Assembly: GCA_007134775.1 (NCBI GenBank) | Contig: SLKC01000064.1 | Span: forward strand, 1-64,000 | Source: Ectothiorhodospiraceae bacterium | GTDB lineage: Bacteria; Pseudomonadota; Gammaproteobacteria; XJ16; Halofilaceae | Direction of reading: 5' to 3' | Length of the DNA: 64,000 nt | In this document: piece after piece, positions 27,561 through 34,893 of the stretch | How positions within the stretch are numbered: position 1 is the first letter of the stretch | How the letters are laid out: the number at the start of each line of letters is the position of its first letter | The notes under the pieces: generated by a model | The model's database searches: none | Seen by the model: only the letters and a program-made list of their open reading frames with translations | What the model was told of the DNA's origin: nothing | Position numbers and translations under genes: made by a program

Positions 27561-28324
27561 CGCTGAAGCCCGTACAGGGAAACGGGGGCGACCGTGATGC
27601 GGGTACCGTCGCCGTGATCCCCGCCTACAACGACGCGGCCACGGTCGCGGACGTGGCCCGGCGCGCGGCGGCCTACTGCCCCGTGATCGTCGTCGACGAC
27701 GGTTCGACCGACGATACCCCCGCGGTGCTCGCCGGCGCGCCCGCCACTGTGTTGCGCAACACCGCCAACAGCGGCAAGGCGGCGAGTCTCTGGCGCGGTT
27801 TCGAGCACGCGCTGGAGCAGGGTGCCGAGCGCGTGCTCTCGCTCGATGCCGATGGCCAGCATGCGCCCGAGGAGATCCCGCGCCTGCTCGCCGCCGCGGC
27901 CGAGCAACCCGAGCGCATCATCATCGCCAGCCGTTCCATCGGCCGCGAGCAGACGCCGCCGCTGCGGCTGTTCGCCAACCGCATGGCGAACTTCTGGATC
28001 TCCTGGGCGGCGGGTTACCCGATTGCTGATACGCAGTCGGGTTTTCGCCTCTATCCGGCGAATGTGCTGCGGCGGGTGCGCGTGCCGACCGATCGCAGCC
28101 GCGGCTTCGTCTTCGAGAGCGAGATGCTGATCGAAGCCGCCCGTCGCGGCGTGCGTGTGCTGTCGGTACCGATCCAGGCGATCTATCATGAGGACCGGCG
28201 GCCGAGCCACTACCGCGCCGCCGCCGACACGCTGCGCATCATTCGCATGGTGGCGTGGAAACTGATTCGGCGGGGCAGCTACCCCCAGGGGCTCTACCGT
28301 AGCCTCACCGAGAAACCGGAATAG
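27557..28324 (+). CDS. Family 2 glycosyltransferase
   Basis: A 255-residue GT-A fold glycosyltransferase like dolichyl-phosphate mannose synthase. Nucleotide-binding segments are VAVIPAYNDAATVADV and VIVVDDGSTDDT, the metal-binding DxD is in SLDADGQHAPEEI, and the acceptor-side QSGFRLYP and FVFESEML blocks are present. There is no C-terminal membrane domain. In E. coli-type clusters a GT2 and an acyltransferase occur as one fused protein; here they are separate genes. It probably attaches a sugar during transfer of the polyene to its final lipid. ATGA overlap with the upstream gene. Confidence 0.9.
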   Translation: MTLKPVQGNGGDRDAGTVAVIPAYNDAATVADVARRAAAYCPVIVVDDGSTDDTPAVLAGAPATVLRNTANSGKAASLWRGFEHALEQGAERVLSLDADGQHAPEEIPRLLAAAAEQPERIIIASRSIGREQTPPLRLFANRMANFWISWAAGYPIADTQSGFRLYPANVLRRVRVPTDRSRGFVFESEMLIEAARRGVRVLSVPIQAIYHEDRRPSHYRAAADTLRIIRMVAWKLIRRGSYPQGLYRSLTEKPE

Positions 28325-28374
28325 GGGGGCGCAGACCGTTCGGTGTGGCCGCCACGGCACAGGAGTCACAAGTG

Positions 28375-29055
28375 ATGAGCCAACGGGTCGACTGGGATCG
28401 TCACGCGCTGCAGACCAACCTGCTCGCCAACGCCGTGGTGCTCGTGAGCGCCGGCCTCATACTGCTCGTCGTCGGTGCCGTCGTGCTGGGCCGCGGCAGC
28501 CGGACACCACCGTTGCCCGCCGACTGCGAGTGGATTATCGTGCCGGGGCATGCGCTCGCAGCGGGACAGCCCTCCGCCGATTTCCGCGCCCGGCTGGCGC
28601 GGGCCCACCAACTCGCAGTCGCCGCGCCCCGTGCCCGCGTACTGCTGCTCGGTGGCGTCGTCCCGGGCCAGACGCGCTCGGAGGCGGCGGCCGGCGCGGA
28701 CTGGTTGCGCGAGCGCGGGATCGCCGCCGAGCGCCTGGTCTGCGAGGACACCTCGCGGCACACGCTGGAGAACTTCCAGCGCGCCTGCGCGCTGATCGGC
28801 GCCCCGCAGGGCCGGCTGGTGTTGGTGACCAATCGTTACCACCTCGCGCGGGCGGCGACGATGGCGCGCAACCTGGGGCTGCCGGCGACGCTCTGCCCGG
28901 CCGAATCGGAGCGCCTGCGCGCGCTGGCGCGGCCGTGGCGGGTGCTGTGGGAGGCCTACTTACTGCACTGGTATCACACCGGGCGCATCTACGCCCGCCT
29001 GACCGGCAACCAGGGCATGCTCGCACGCGTCTCGCGCACGCCGCGGGCCGAGTGA
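28375..29055 (+). CDS. DUF218/YdcF-ElyC-like inner-membrane protein
   Basis: A 226-residue protein with one N-terminal membrane helix (AVVLVSAGLILLVVGAVVLG) and a DUF218 domain. The domain shows CEWIIVPGHAL, RVLLLGGVVPGQTRSEAAAGA and CEDTSRHTLENFQRA, then VTNRYHLARAATMARNLG. DUF218 proteins (SanA, ElyC, YdcF) are linked to envelope integrity, often via undecaprenyl or lipid-carrier metabolism. Presence in a polyene-lipid cluster suggests a role at the carrier step, by inference. ATG 28375 is used; GTG 28372 next to it has equally good AGGAG spacing. Confidence 0.85.
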   Translation: MSQRVDWDRHALQTNLLANAVVLVSAGLILLVVGAVVLGRGSRTPPLPADCEWIIVPGHALAAGQPSADFRARLARAHQLAVAAPRARVLLLGGVVPGQTRSEAAAGADWLRERGIAAERLVCEDTSRHTLENFQRACALIGAPQGRLVLVTNRYHLARAATMARNLGLPATLCPAESERLRALARPWRVLWEAYLLHWYHTGRIYARLTGNQGMLARVSRTPRAE

Positions 29056-29071
29056 TCCGGAGACAGGGACG

Positions 29072-30487
29072 ATGCCTCACGACCGCGATGGCCCTCATAC
29101 CACCCGCCGCGGGCGCGCCGCCCTGCTGCTGGCGGCCCTGGTGCTACTCCTCCTGCAGGCCTGCTCGAACACACAGACCCGGGCGCTGCCGCTGCTGACC
29201 GGGCCCGATTCGAGCTTCATCGACGATCCGGTCTTCGACGGGCGCATCCATGTCTACACCGCGGGCGATCCCGCCGACCCGCCCGTGCTCCTGGTCCACG
29301 GCATCGATGACCGCGGTGCGGCCTCGTGGGAGGGGGTGATCGCCGAACTCGCGCGCGACTACTACGTCATCGCACCCGACCTGCCCGGCTTCGGCCACTC
29401 GGGGGTAGGTAACGAACACTATACCCCGGATCGCTACGTCGACAGCCTGGCCGCCGTCATCGCGGCCTATGCCGAGGGCCCGGTCCACCTGGTCGGTCAC
29501 TCCCTCGGTGGCGCAGTGGGCATCCGCTACGCCGCCACCTACCCGGACGACGTCGAGCACCTGCATCTCGCCAGCGTCGCCGGGATCCTGCACAAGTCGA
29601 CCTATTCACGCTTCCTGGCTGGCCGCGGGGGCGAGGCGGCCGCGGCCTTCGACCACGAGGAGCGCCTGTTTGACCGCCTTGGCGGGCGCTTCCTCAGCAA
29701 GCTCTTCCGCCGCCTCGAGGAGCGCCGCGACGTCAGTGCCACGGCGCGTGATCGCGCCCGCTTCCTGAATGCAGAGCCAGGCCGCATCGCCGGGGTGGCC
29801 CTGCTCGAGACCGATTTCAGTGCCACGCTCACCGAAGTCAGCACGCCGACGAGCATCCTCTGGGGCAGCGACGACCGCGTCGCACCTTTGCGCACCGCGC
29901 GCCTGCTCGCCGCCACCCTGCCGGGACGCGACCTGACCCTGTTCAGCGGTGTCGGCCATATGCCGATGGAAGAGATCCCCGGAGAGTTCGCCGCGGCCCT
30001 GCGCGAGCGCATCGCCGGCACCGGGGCCGGCGGCGACGCCTGGCCGCCGCCGTCGCGGGTGCCCGGCGATCGCGTCGGGCGTTGCAAAGACGAGCGCGAT
30101 CGCGTCTTCAGTGGCCGCTATGATCGCATCGAGATCGACAACTGCGGCGGCGTTGTGCTCGATCGCGTCAGCGCCCGCTCGGTCGAGATCGTGCGCTCGC
30201 GCGTGACGGTGCGCGAGCCGCAGATCCACGGCGACGCCTTCGGCCTGCGCGTGCGTGGCAGCGACGTCGTTATCACCGCCGGTGACATCTCGGGCGATGT
30301 CGCGATCGATGTCACCCAGACCTTCCTCGATGTCGCCGGTACACGGCTCAATGGCCGTGACGTCGCCGTGTACGCCAGCGGGCGCGGCGGCAGCGAGCTG
30401 ACCTTCTCCGTCACACCCTACCGCAGCGGTGACGAGCAGCGCTTTATCCACACCATCCGCCCGTTCCATTGGGACGATCGGATCTGA
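29072..30487 (+). CDS. Lipoprotein alpha/beta-hydrolase fused to a beta-helix-like C-terminal domain
   Basis: A 471-residue protein. The N terminus is a lipoprotein signal with lipobox LQAC (Cys31), so it is membrane-anchored in the periplasm. Residues ~60-320 are an alpha/beta hydrolase: oxyanion HGIDDRG, nucleophile elbow GHSLGGAVG and catalytic-His region SGVGHMPMEEIP. Residues ~350-455 form a different domain of short repeating strands (YDRIEIDNCGGVVLDRVSA, SVEIVRSRVTV, SDVVITAGDISGDVAIDV, FLDVAGTRLNGRDVAVYA) that look like parallel beta-helix rungs. I do not know this fusion. It could process or deposit polyene lipids at the envelope. Confidence 0.8.
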   Translation: MPHDRDGPHTTRRGRAALLLAALVLLLLQACSNTQTRALPLLTGPDSSFIDDPVFDGRIHVYTAGDPADPPVLLVHGIDDRGAASWEGVIAELARDYYVIAPDLPGFGHSGVGNEHYTPDRYVDSLAAVIAAYAEGPVHLVGHSLGGAVGIRYAATYPDDVEHLHLASVAGILHKSTYSRFLAGRGGEAAAAFDHEERLFDRLGGRFLSKLFRRLEERRDVSATARDRARFLNAEPGRIAGVALLETDFSATLTEVSTPTSILWGSDDRVAPLRTARLLAATLPGRDLTLFSGVGHMPMEEIPGEFAAALRERIAGTGAGGDAWPPPSRVPGDRVGRCKDERDRVFSGRYDRIEIDNCGGVVLDRVSARSVEIVRSRVTVREPQIHGDAFGLRVRGSDVVITAGDISGDVAIDVTQTFLDVAGTRLNGRDVAVYASGRGGSELTFSVTPYRSGDEQRFIHTIRPFHWDDRI

Positions 30488-30495
30488 ACTCATCG

Positions 30496-30690
30496 GTGCA
30501 GCTCGACGCGCGCCACGATCTGCAGGCGGCGAAGGCGCAGGCGCTCGCCAGCCTTGGCGAACTCCTCGACTACCTCGACGTCGCTCGCACGGACATGCCC
30601 GCGCCCGAGGACGTAGGCGATCCGGTCGAGTACGTCGATCCCGAGGACGCCTGCCCGCCGGTCGCGCCCGGGCTGCTCGCGCAGGACTAG
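30496..30690 (+). CDS. Small acidic hypothetical protein
   Basis: A 64-codon frame that follows the hydrolase gene by eight bases and ends at the edge of the hairpin element. It has a helical N-terminal half (LQAAKAQALASLGELLDYL) and a Pro/Asp-rich tail. GTG 30496 is the likeliest start but has no good ribosome-binding site; a TTG at 30469 is also in frame. Composition is protein-like and no other gene overlaps it. No family recognised. Confidence 0.4.
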   Translation: MQLDARHDLQAAKAQALASLGELLDYLDVARTDMPAPEDVGDPVEYVDPEDACPPVAPGLLAQD

Positions 30691-30696
30691 CGCGCC

Positions 30697-30853
30697 CTAG
30701 GGACCCTCTGAACAAAGGCCATCCTGGCCTTGTTCAGATACGGGCCATGAAAATGCGATTTTCATGGCCCTTCAGATCAACGACTTGCAGTCGTTGATCT
30801 GCTGGTACATCCCTGTGCCGCGGGAGGGAATGAATTGATCAGACCCTCCCTAG
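30697..30853. repeat. 157-bp MITE-like element of consecutive hairpins
   Basis: Bounded by imperfect 19-bp inverted repeats: CTAGGGACCCTCTGAACAA at 30697-30715 and the complement of 30835-30853, matching at 15 of 19 positions. Inside are three hairpins end to end. Arms 30708-30720/30726-30737 pair with one bulged A. Arms 30742-30754/30758-30770 and 30773-30785/30789-30801 are each a perfect 13-bp stem with a three-base loop. A fourth pair, GGGAGGG/CCCTCCC (30822-30828/30844-30850), overlaps the stop codon of the AMP-ligase gene. It lies between two convergent genes and could act as a bidirectional terminator. No coding capacity. Confidence 0.75.
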
Positions 30854-32187
30854 CGGTAACCGCCCGCCTGTTCGAAGGCGGCGAGGAGTGCGGCGCGCGG
30901 TAGCTTGCCCGTCTCCGTGCGGGGCAGGCGTTCGACGTGGCGCAAGGGGCGCGGCAGGAAGGCGGCGTCGATGCGTTCACGCAGCGCCGCACGGATGGCC
31001 TCGGCGCTGAGTTCGGGGGCGACAACCAGGGCGGCCAGACGCTCCGGGCGATCGCTGTCGCCCGCGGCGGGTGGCGCGAACAGGGCGCCGTCGATGACGC
31101 CGGGGATGCGCAGCAGGGCCTGGTTGAGCTCGGCGAGCGAGGCGCGCTTGCCGGCGATGTTGACCAGGTCCTCGTCGCGGCCGACGACGCGGAAACGCCC
31201 CGGGGCGACGTGCTCGAGCCGATCCTGCAGGGTAAAGCCGACCGGCAGGTGCGCGGCATCGGCATACGTCGCACCACTCGCGTCCTCAGTCAGCGTGAAG
31301 CCCTGGAACAGCGACCAGGTCGCGTCTTCGGTCGGGCGGCGGCGGGCCATGCTGCCGACCTCGGAGCAGCCATAGATCTCGGCGACGCGTGTGTCGTGGA
31401 CGGCCTCCAGGCGCGCGGCGATGGCCGGGTCGAGCGGGCCGGTCGCCGACCAGACCGTCTCGACGGCCGGCAGTTGCGGGGGCGGCTCGGCCAGTGCGCG
31501 CAGGTGCGCCGGCGTGCTGACCAGCACGCGCGGTGCCGGTAGCGCTGCCAGTGCCGCCGCAATGTCGGCGGGCGTGAACGGTTGGGCCGCACTGGCTACG
31601 ACCGGGGCGAACAGCGGGATCAGCACCGAGGTCTCGAGGCCATACATGTGCTGCGGCGGCACGGTCGCGACGAGGTGGTGGAGCGCGTCGGCGCTGAGGC
31701 CCATCTCGGCGGCGTTGATGGCGCTGCTGTCGTAATAGGTCCGCCACGGCTTCGGGATCGCCTTGGGCCGGCCCGTGCTGCCCGAAGTAAACACGATCGC
31801 CGCGAACTGCTCGGCCGGGATCTGCGGCACGGCGCCGGGGCCGGCGGGAGCGGCCTCGAGGCGCGCGCTGCAGCGCTGCGGCCAGCGGGCGTCACCGGGC
31901 TCGTCGCTGAGGACGTAGGCGTCGGGGTAGTCGGTGAGCAGATCCGCTACCGTCGCATCGAGGCGGTTGGCCGGCAGCAGGTTGGTCTGGCCGGCGGCGA
32001 TCACGGCGGCGAAGGCACGGCTGAAGCGGTAGCGGTCGCGGCAGAGGTTGATGGCGTGGGCGCGTTCGGGCAACCGCTCGGCGAGGGCGGCGACCTCGGC
32101 CAGAAAGGTGCCGACGTCGATCGTGCGCCCGGCGCGGTGGGCGAGCGGGGCGTCGGCTTCCCGGGTCGTGAGCGGTAGCTGCTTCAT
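30850..32187 (-). CDS. AMP-dependent acyl/aryl ligase (starter-activating, ApeH-like)
   Basis: A ~445-residue member of the ANL adenylating superfamily. Core motifs: A3 IVFTSGSTGRPKAIPK, A5 EIYGCSEVGSMARR, A7/A8 GRFRVVGRDEDLVNIAGKR, and the A10 lysine in RTETGKLPRAALL. Short ligases of this type in aryl-polyene clusters load the aromatic acid, 4-hydroxybenzoate in E. coli, onto ACP. It is the only gene of the locus on the minus strand. ATG 32187 is chosen; an ATG pair at 32244/32241 lies upstream without a well-placed ribosome-binding site. Its stop codon lies in the right end of the hairpin element. Confidence 0.9.
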   Translation of the reverse strand: MKQLPLTTREADAPLAHRAGRTIDVGTFLAEVAALAERLPERAHAINLCRDRYRFSRAFAAVIAAGQTNLLPANRLDATVADLLTDYPDAYVLSDEPGDARWPQRCSARLEAAPAGPGAVPQIPAEQFAAIVFTSGSTGRPKAIPKPWRTYYDSSAINAAEMGLSADALHHLVATVPPQHMYGLETSVLIPLFAPVVASAAQPFTPADIAAALAALPAPRVLVSTPAHLRALAEPPPQLPAVETVWSATGPLDPAIAARLEAVHDTRVAEIYGCSEVGSMARRRPTEDATWSLFQGFTLTEDASGATYADAAHLPVGFTLQDRLEHVAPGRFRVVGRDEDLVNIAGKRASLAELNQALLRIPGVIDGALFAPPAAGDSDRPERLAALVVAPELSAEAIRAALRERIDAAFLPRPLRHVERLPRTETGKLPRAALLAAFEQAGGYR

Positions 32188-32262
32188 GGCCTCGCGTGCG
32201 TCGCCTCCCGCGTGAGCCACGCGTTGCGCACGAGCATCCATCACCTGTGAAGAGGCGGGATG

Positions 32263-32291
32263 TTAACGCGCTGTGCGCCCTCGTGTATATT
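32263..32291 (+). promoter_or_regulatory. Probable promoter of the chorismatase-to-ketoreductase operon
   Basis: TTAACG (32263-32268, four of six) and TATATT (32286-32291, five of six) are separated by exactly 17 bases. This is in an AT-rich pocket between the divergent ligase and chorismatase genes. Predicted start near 32298, giving a leader of about 60 bases that contains the palindrome at 32319. Confidence 0.5.
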
Positions 32292-32318
32292 GATCGATAA
32301 CGAACCGAGGCTCATCGA

Positions 32319-32334
32319 GCCCGCCATGGCGGGC
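32319..32334. promoter_or_regulatory. Perfect 16-bp palindrome in the leader of the chorismatase operon
   Basis: GCCCGCCATGGCGGGC reads the same on both strands. It lies between the predicted start site and the chorismatase GTG. It may be an operator for a dimeric repressor or a transcript hairpin close to the ribosome-binding site. No repressor gene is present in the cluster. Confidence 0.35.
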
Positions 32335-32356
32335 CCTGACGCGACCGGGGGGTGCG

Positions 32357-33340
32357 GTGCAGTTGCACGATCAGGCCAATCATGACGGCGGTCCCGTCCC
32401 GCTCAGGGTGACGTGTCGGGCGTGTCCGCCCGACCCCCTGGCGCGCTTCCGCTTCGCCGGCGACGATCCCCGGGATGGGGATCTGCTCACCGACCAGCGC
32501 TGGCTCGGTGGGGATTGCGGACACGAGTGCTGGGATGCCGGTGCGCCCGTCGCCCGGGGTACGACGGACGACATCGCCTGGGCGGCCACCGATGAGCTGC
32601 TGCTGCTCTCCTTTGCCGCGACCAACCACGATGCGGACGATCCCGCGGCGGTCACCGAGGACGCCTACCGCCGCCTGATCGGATTCGCGCGCGAGGCGGG
32701 TTATCCCTGGCTTCTGCGCCTGTGGAACTTCATCCCGCAGATCAATCGCGGCGAGGGCGACGGCGAGCGCTATCGCCGCTTTTGCCTCGGGCGCAACGTC
32801 GCCCTTGAGGAGGCGGGCATCGCCCAGTCGGAGCTGTGTGCGGCCACGGCAGTGGGCACGCACGGCAAGCGCCTGCTCATCCACATGCTCGCCGGGCGCA
32901 GGCGTGGCGTCCCCGTAGAGAATCCGCGCCAGGTCGCGGCCTATCACTACCCGCGCATCTACGGCCCGCGCAGCCCCTCCTTCGCCCGCGCCCTGGGCCT
33001 GCCACTCGCCGACGGGGGCCAGGCACTATTCGTCTCCGGCACGGCGAGCATCGTCGGCCACCGCACGCTGCATCCGGGCGAGGTGATGCCGCAGGTCGAC
33101 GAGACCCTGCTCAACCTCGAGGCCCTGCTGGGTGCAGCCGCGGAGCGCCTCGGCAAGCCCGATCTGGCGGGGTTCAACGGCGACAGCCTGCTGCGCGTCT
33201 ACCTGCGCCATCCCGAGCACTGGGATGCGGTCGCCGAACGCATCCGCTCCACCTGGCCGTCGGCGCTGCTCGCCGGGCTGGAGGCGGACATCTGCCGCAG
33301 TGATCTCTGCGTCGAGATCGAAGCCTTCCACCGTGCTTGA
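32357..33340 (+). CDS. Chorismatase (FkbO/Hyg5/XanB2-like), hydroxybenzoate synthase
   Basis: A 327-residue chorismate hydrolase-family enzyme. Characteristic blocks: LLRLWNFIPQINRGEGDGERY, AATAVGTHG, YHYPRIYGPRSPSFARA and LFVSGTASIVGHRTLHPG, the last belonging to the YjgF-like fold of this family. Family members convert chorismate to 3- and/or 4-hydroxybenzoate or a dihydroxycyclohexadiene acid. XanB2 of Xanthomonas supplies xanthomonadin precursors this way. Within this cluster it should provide the aryl starter for the AMP-ligase. Start GTG 32357 with a G-rich stretch upstream. It heads the run of seven rightward genes that ends at the ketoreductase. Confidence 0.9.
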   Translation: MQLHDQANHDGGPVPLRVTCRACPPDPLARFRFAGDDPRDGDLLTDQRWLGGDCGHECWDAGAPVARGTTDDIAWAATDELLLLSFAATNHDADDPAAVTEDAYRRLIGFAREAGYPWLLRLWNFIPQINRGEGDGERYRRFCLGRNVALEEAGIAQSELCAATAVGTHGKRLLIHMLAGRRRGVPVENPRQVAAYHYPRIYGPRSPSFARALGLPLADGGQALFVSGTASIVGHRTLHPGEVMPQVDETLLNLEALLGAAAERLGKPDLAGFNGDSLLRVYLRHPEHWDAVAERIRSTWPSALLAGLEADICRSDLCVEIEAFHRA

Positions 33341-33423
33341 GCGCCGATTGCGCGCGACCGCTTCCGCGCGGGGCATCCCATGGGGTACGCTGCCGCGCCG
33401 ATCGTCTACGGGGGGAGCCAGCA

Positions 33424-34239
33424 ATGACCGCGGACAGTGACGACCAGCGCCGAGAGACCGGAACCGGGGCGGAGGAACCCGCCGCACCGCCGCACCCCGT
33501 GATCTCGCGCTACTACAGCAGCCGCGAGGAGCGCCAGGAGTGGGTCGACAGCATGTTCGACGCCAGTGCGGTGCACTACGACTGGATCACCGATGTCATG
33601 TCGTTCGGCTCCGGGCGCTGGTACCGCGGCTGGGCGCTGCGTCGCCACGGCCTCGAGTCGGGCATGCGGCTGCTCGATGTCGGCACCGGCACCGGGGTCA
33701 TCGCGCGCAAGGCGCAGGACATCGTCGGCCCGAGCGGTGAGGTGCTCGCCGTCGACCCGAGCGAGGGCATGCTGGAACAGGCGCGCGCCGCCGGTGTCGA
33801 ACAGACAATGACCGGCCAGGGTGAGGACCTGCCCGTGGCGACCGGGCACTACGACATGCTCACCATGGGCTACGCCCTGCGCCACGTCGCCGACCTGCAC
33901 ACGGCCTTCGGCGAATACGGCCGCGCGCTGGCACCGGGCGGGCGGGTGTTGCTGCTCGAGATCACGCCGCCGCGCAGCCGCGTCGGCTACCATGTGCTGC
34001 GCTTCTATCTGCAGCGCGTGATCCCGCTGATTACCCGGGTCTTCCGCCGCTCGCGCGATGCCCAGGTGCTGATGTACTACTACTGGGACACGATCGAGAA
34101 CTGTGTGCCGCCCGAGACCATCCTGGCGGCGCTGCGCGAGGCCGGGTTCGAGCAGGTCGACCGGCATGTGATCTTCGGCATCTTCTCCGAGTATACCGGC
34201 GTGAAGCCGGCCGCCGCTGACAGCGGCACGGCAACCTGA
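33424..34239 (+). CDS. UbiE-like SAM-dependent methyltransferase
   Basis: A 271-residue class I methyltransferase of the UbiE/MenG type. The SAM motif I is RLLDVGTGTGVIARKAQ, followed by VLAVDPSEGMLEQARA and the UbiE-like block DMLTMGYALRHVADL. The first ~35 residues are a charged, disordered-looking extension. Ubiquinone methyltransferases are normally elsewhere in the genome, so within this operon it more likely modifies the aryl ring or polyene. GGGGGAG precedes ATG 33424. It is the second methyltransferase of the locus. Confidence 0.88.
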   Translation: MTADSDDQRRETGTGAEEPAAPPHPVISRYYSSREERQEWVDSMFDASAVHYDWITDVMSFGSGRWYRGWALRRHGLESGMRLLDVGTGTGVIARKAQDIVGPSGEVLAVDPSEGMLEQARAAGVEQTMTGQGEDLPVATGHYDMLTMGYALRHVADLHTAFGEYGRALAPGGRVLLLEITPPRSRVGYHVLRFYLQRVIPLITRVFRRSRDAQVLMYYYWDTIENCVPPETILAALREAGFEQVDRHVIFGIFSEYTGVKPAAADSGTAT

Positions 34240-34275
34240 ACCCGACGGCGGTGCGCGAGGGCGGGAGCGGCAGCG

Positions 34276-34893
34276 ATGGCGCAGCACAGACGCGGTTGGC
34301 GGGGCGGTTGCGGGGCCGCGCTGTTGTGGATCGCGGCCGTGGCCCTGCCGGCGAGCGCGGACCACATCACGCCGGGTGAACTGCTGCAGCGTCTCGCACC
34401 GGACGATGCCACCTTCGCCAGCCGCTACGTCGAGACTCGCGAGTCCGGCCTGCTGACCGAGGCCGTGCGCACCGAGGGCGAGCTGCACTACACCAGCCCC
34501 CGCACCCTGGAGAAGACGGAGCGCCGCGACGGCGACGAGCGCACGGTCTTCATCGAGGACGACACCGTACGCATCGAGAGTGCCGAGGAGACCCGGCGGT
34601 TCCCGGTGAGCCGCTCCGCCGAACTCGCCGCGCTGGTCGAGCTGATGGAGGCGGTTGCCACCGGTGATGCCGGTCGTCTCGAGGAACGGTTCCGGGTGGC
34701 GATCGAAGGCACCGAGGCGGAGTGGCGGCTGCGCCTGCAGGCGCGCCAGGGCGAAGGCAGCGGACGCGGCAGCGATGGCCGCCAGCCGTTGCGCCTGGAG
34801 GTCGCGGGTGCGGAGGATGCCGTCGAGCGCATCCGCGTGGACTCGGCCGCGAGCGGACGGCTGACGCTGGAGCTGACCGGGGCGGTGGATTGA
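34276..34893 (+). CDS. LolA-like periplasmic carrier protein
   Basis: A 205-residue protein with a signal peptide (GCGAALLWIAAVALPASA, cleavage before DHITP). Its LolA-related beta-sheet shows in FASRYVETRESGLLTEAVRTEG, LHYTSPRTLEKTE and TVFIEDDTVRIE. LolA-type proteins in aryl-polyene clusters sit beside the MMPL exporter and probably accept the lipid-like product in the periplasm. The stop overlaps the exporter start by four bases (TTGA). Confidence 0.82.
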   Translation: MAQHRRGWRGGCGAALLWIAAVALPASADHITPGELLQRLAPDDATFASRYVETRESGLLTEAVRTEGELHYTSPRTLEKTERRDGDERTVFIEDDTVRIESAEETRRFPVSRSAELAALVELMEAVATGDAGRLEERFRVAIEGTEAEWRLRLQARQGEGSGRGSDGRQPLRLEVAGAEDAVERIRVDSAASGRLTLELTGAVD

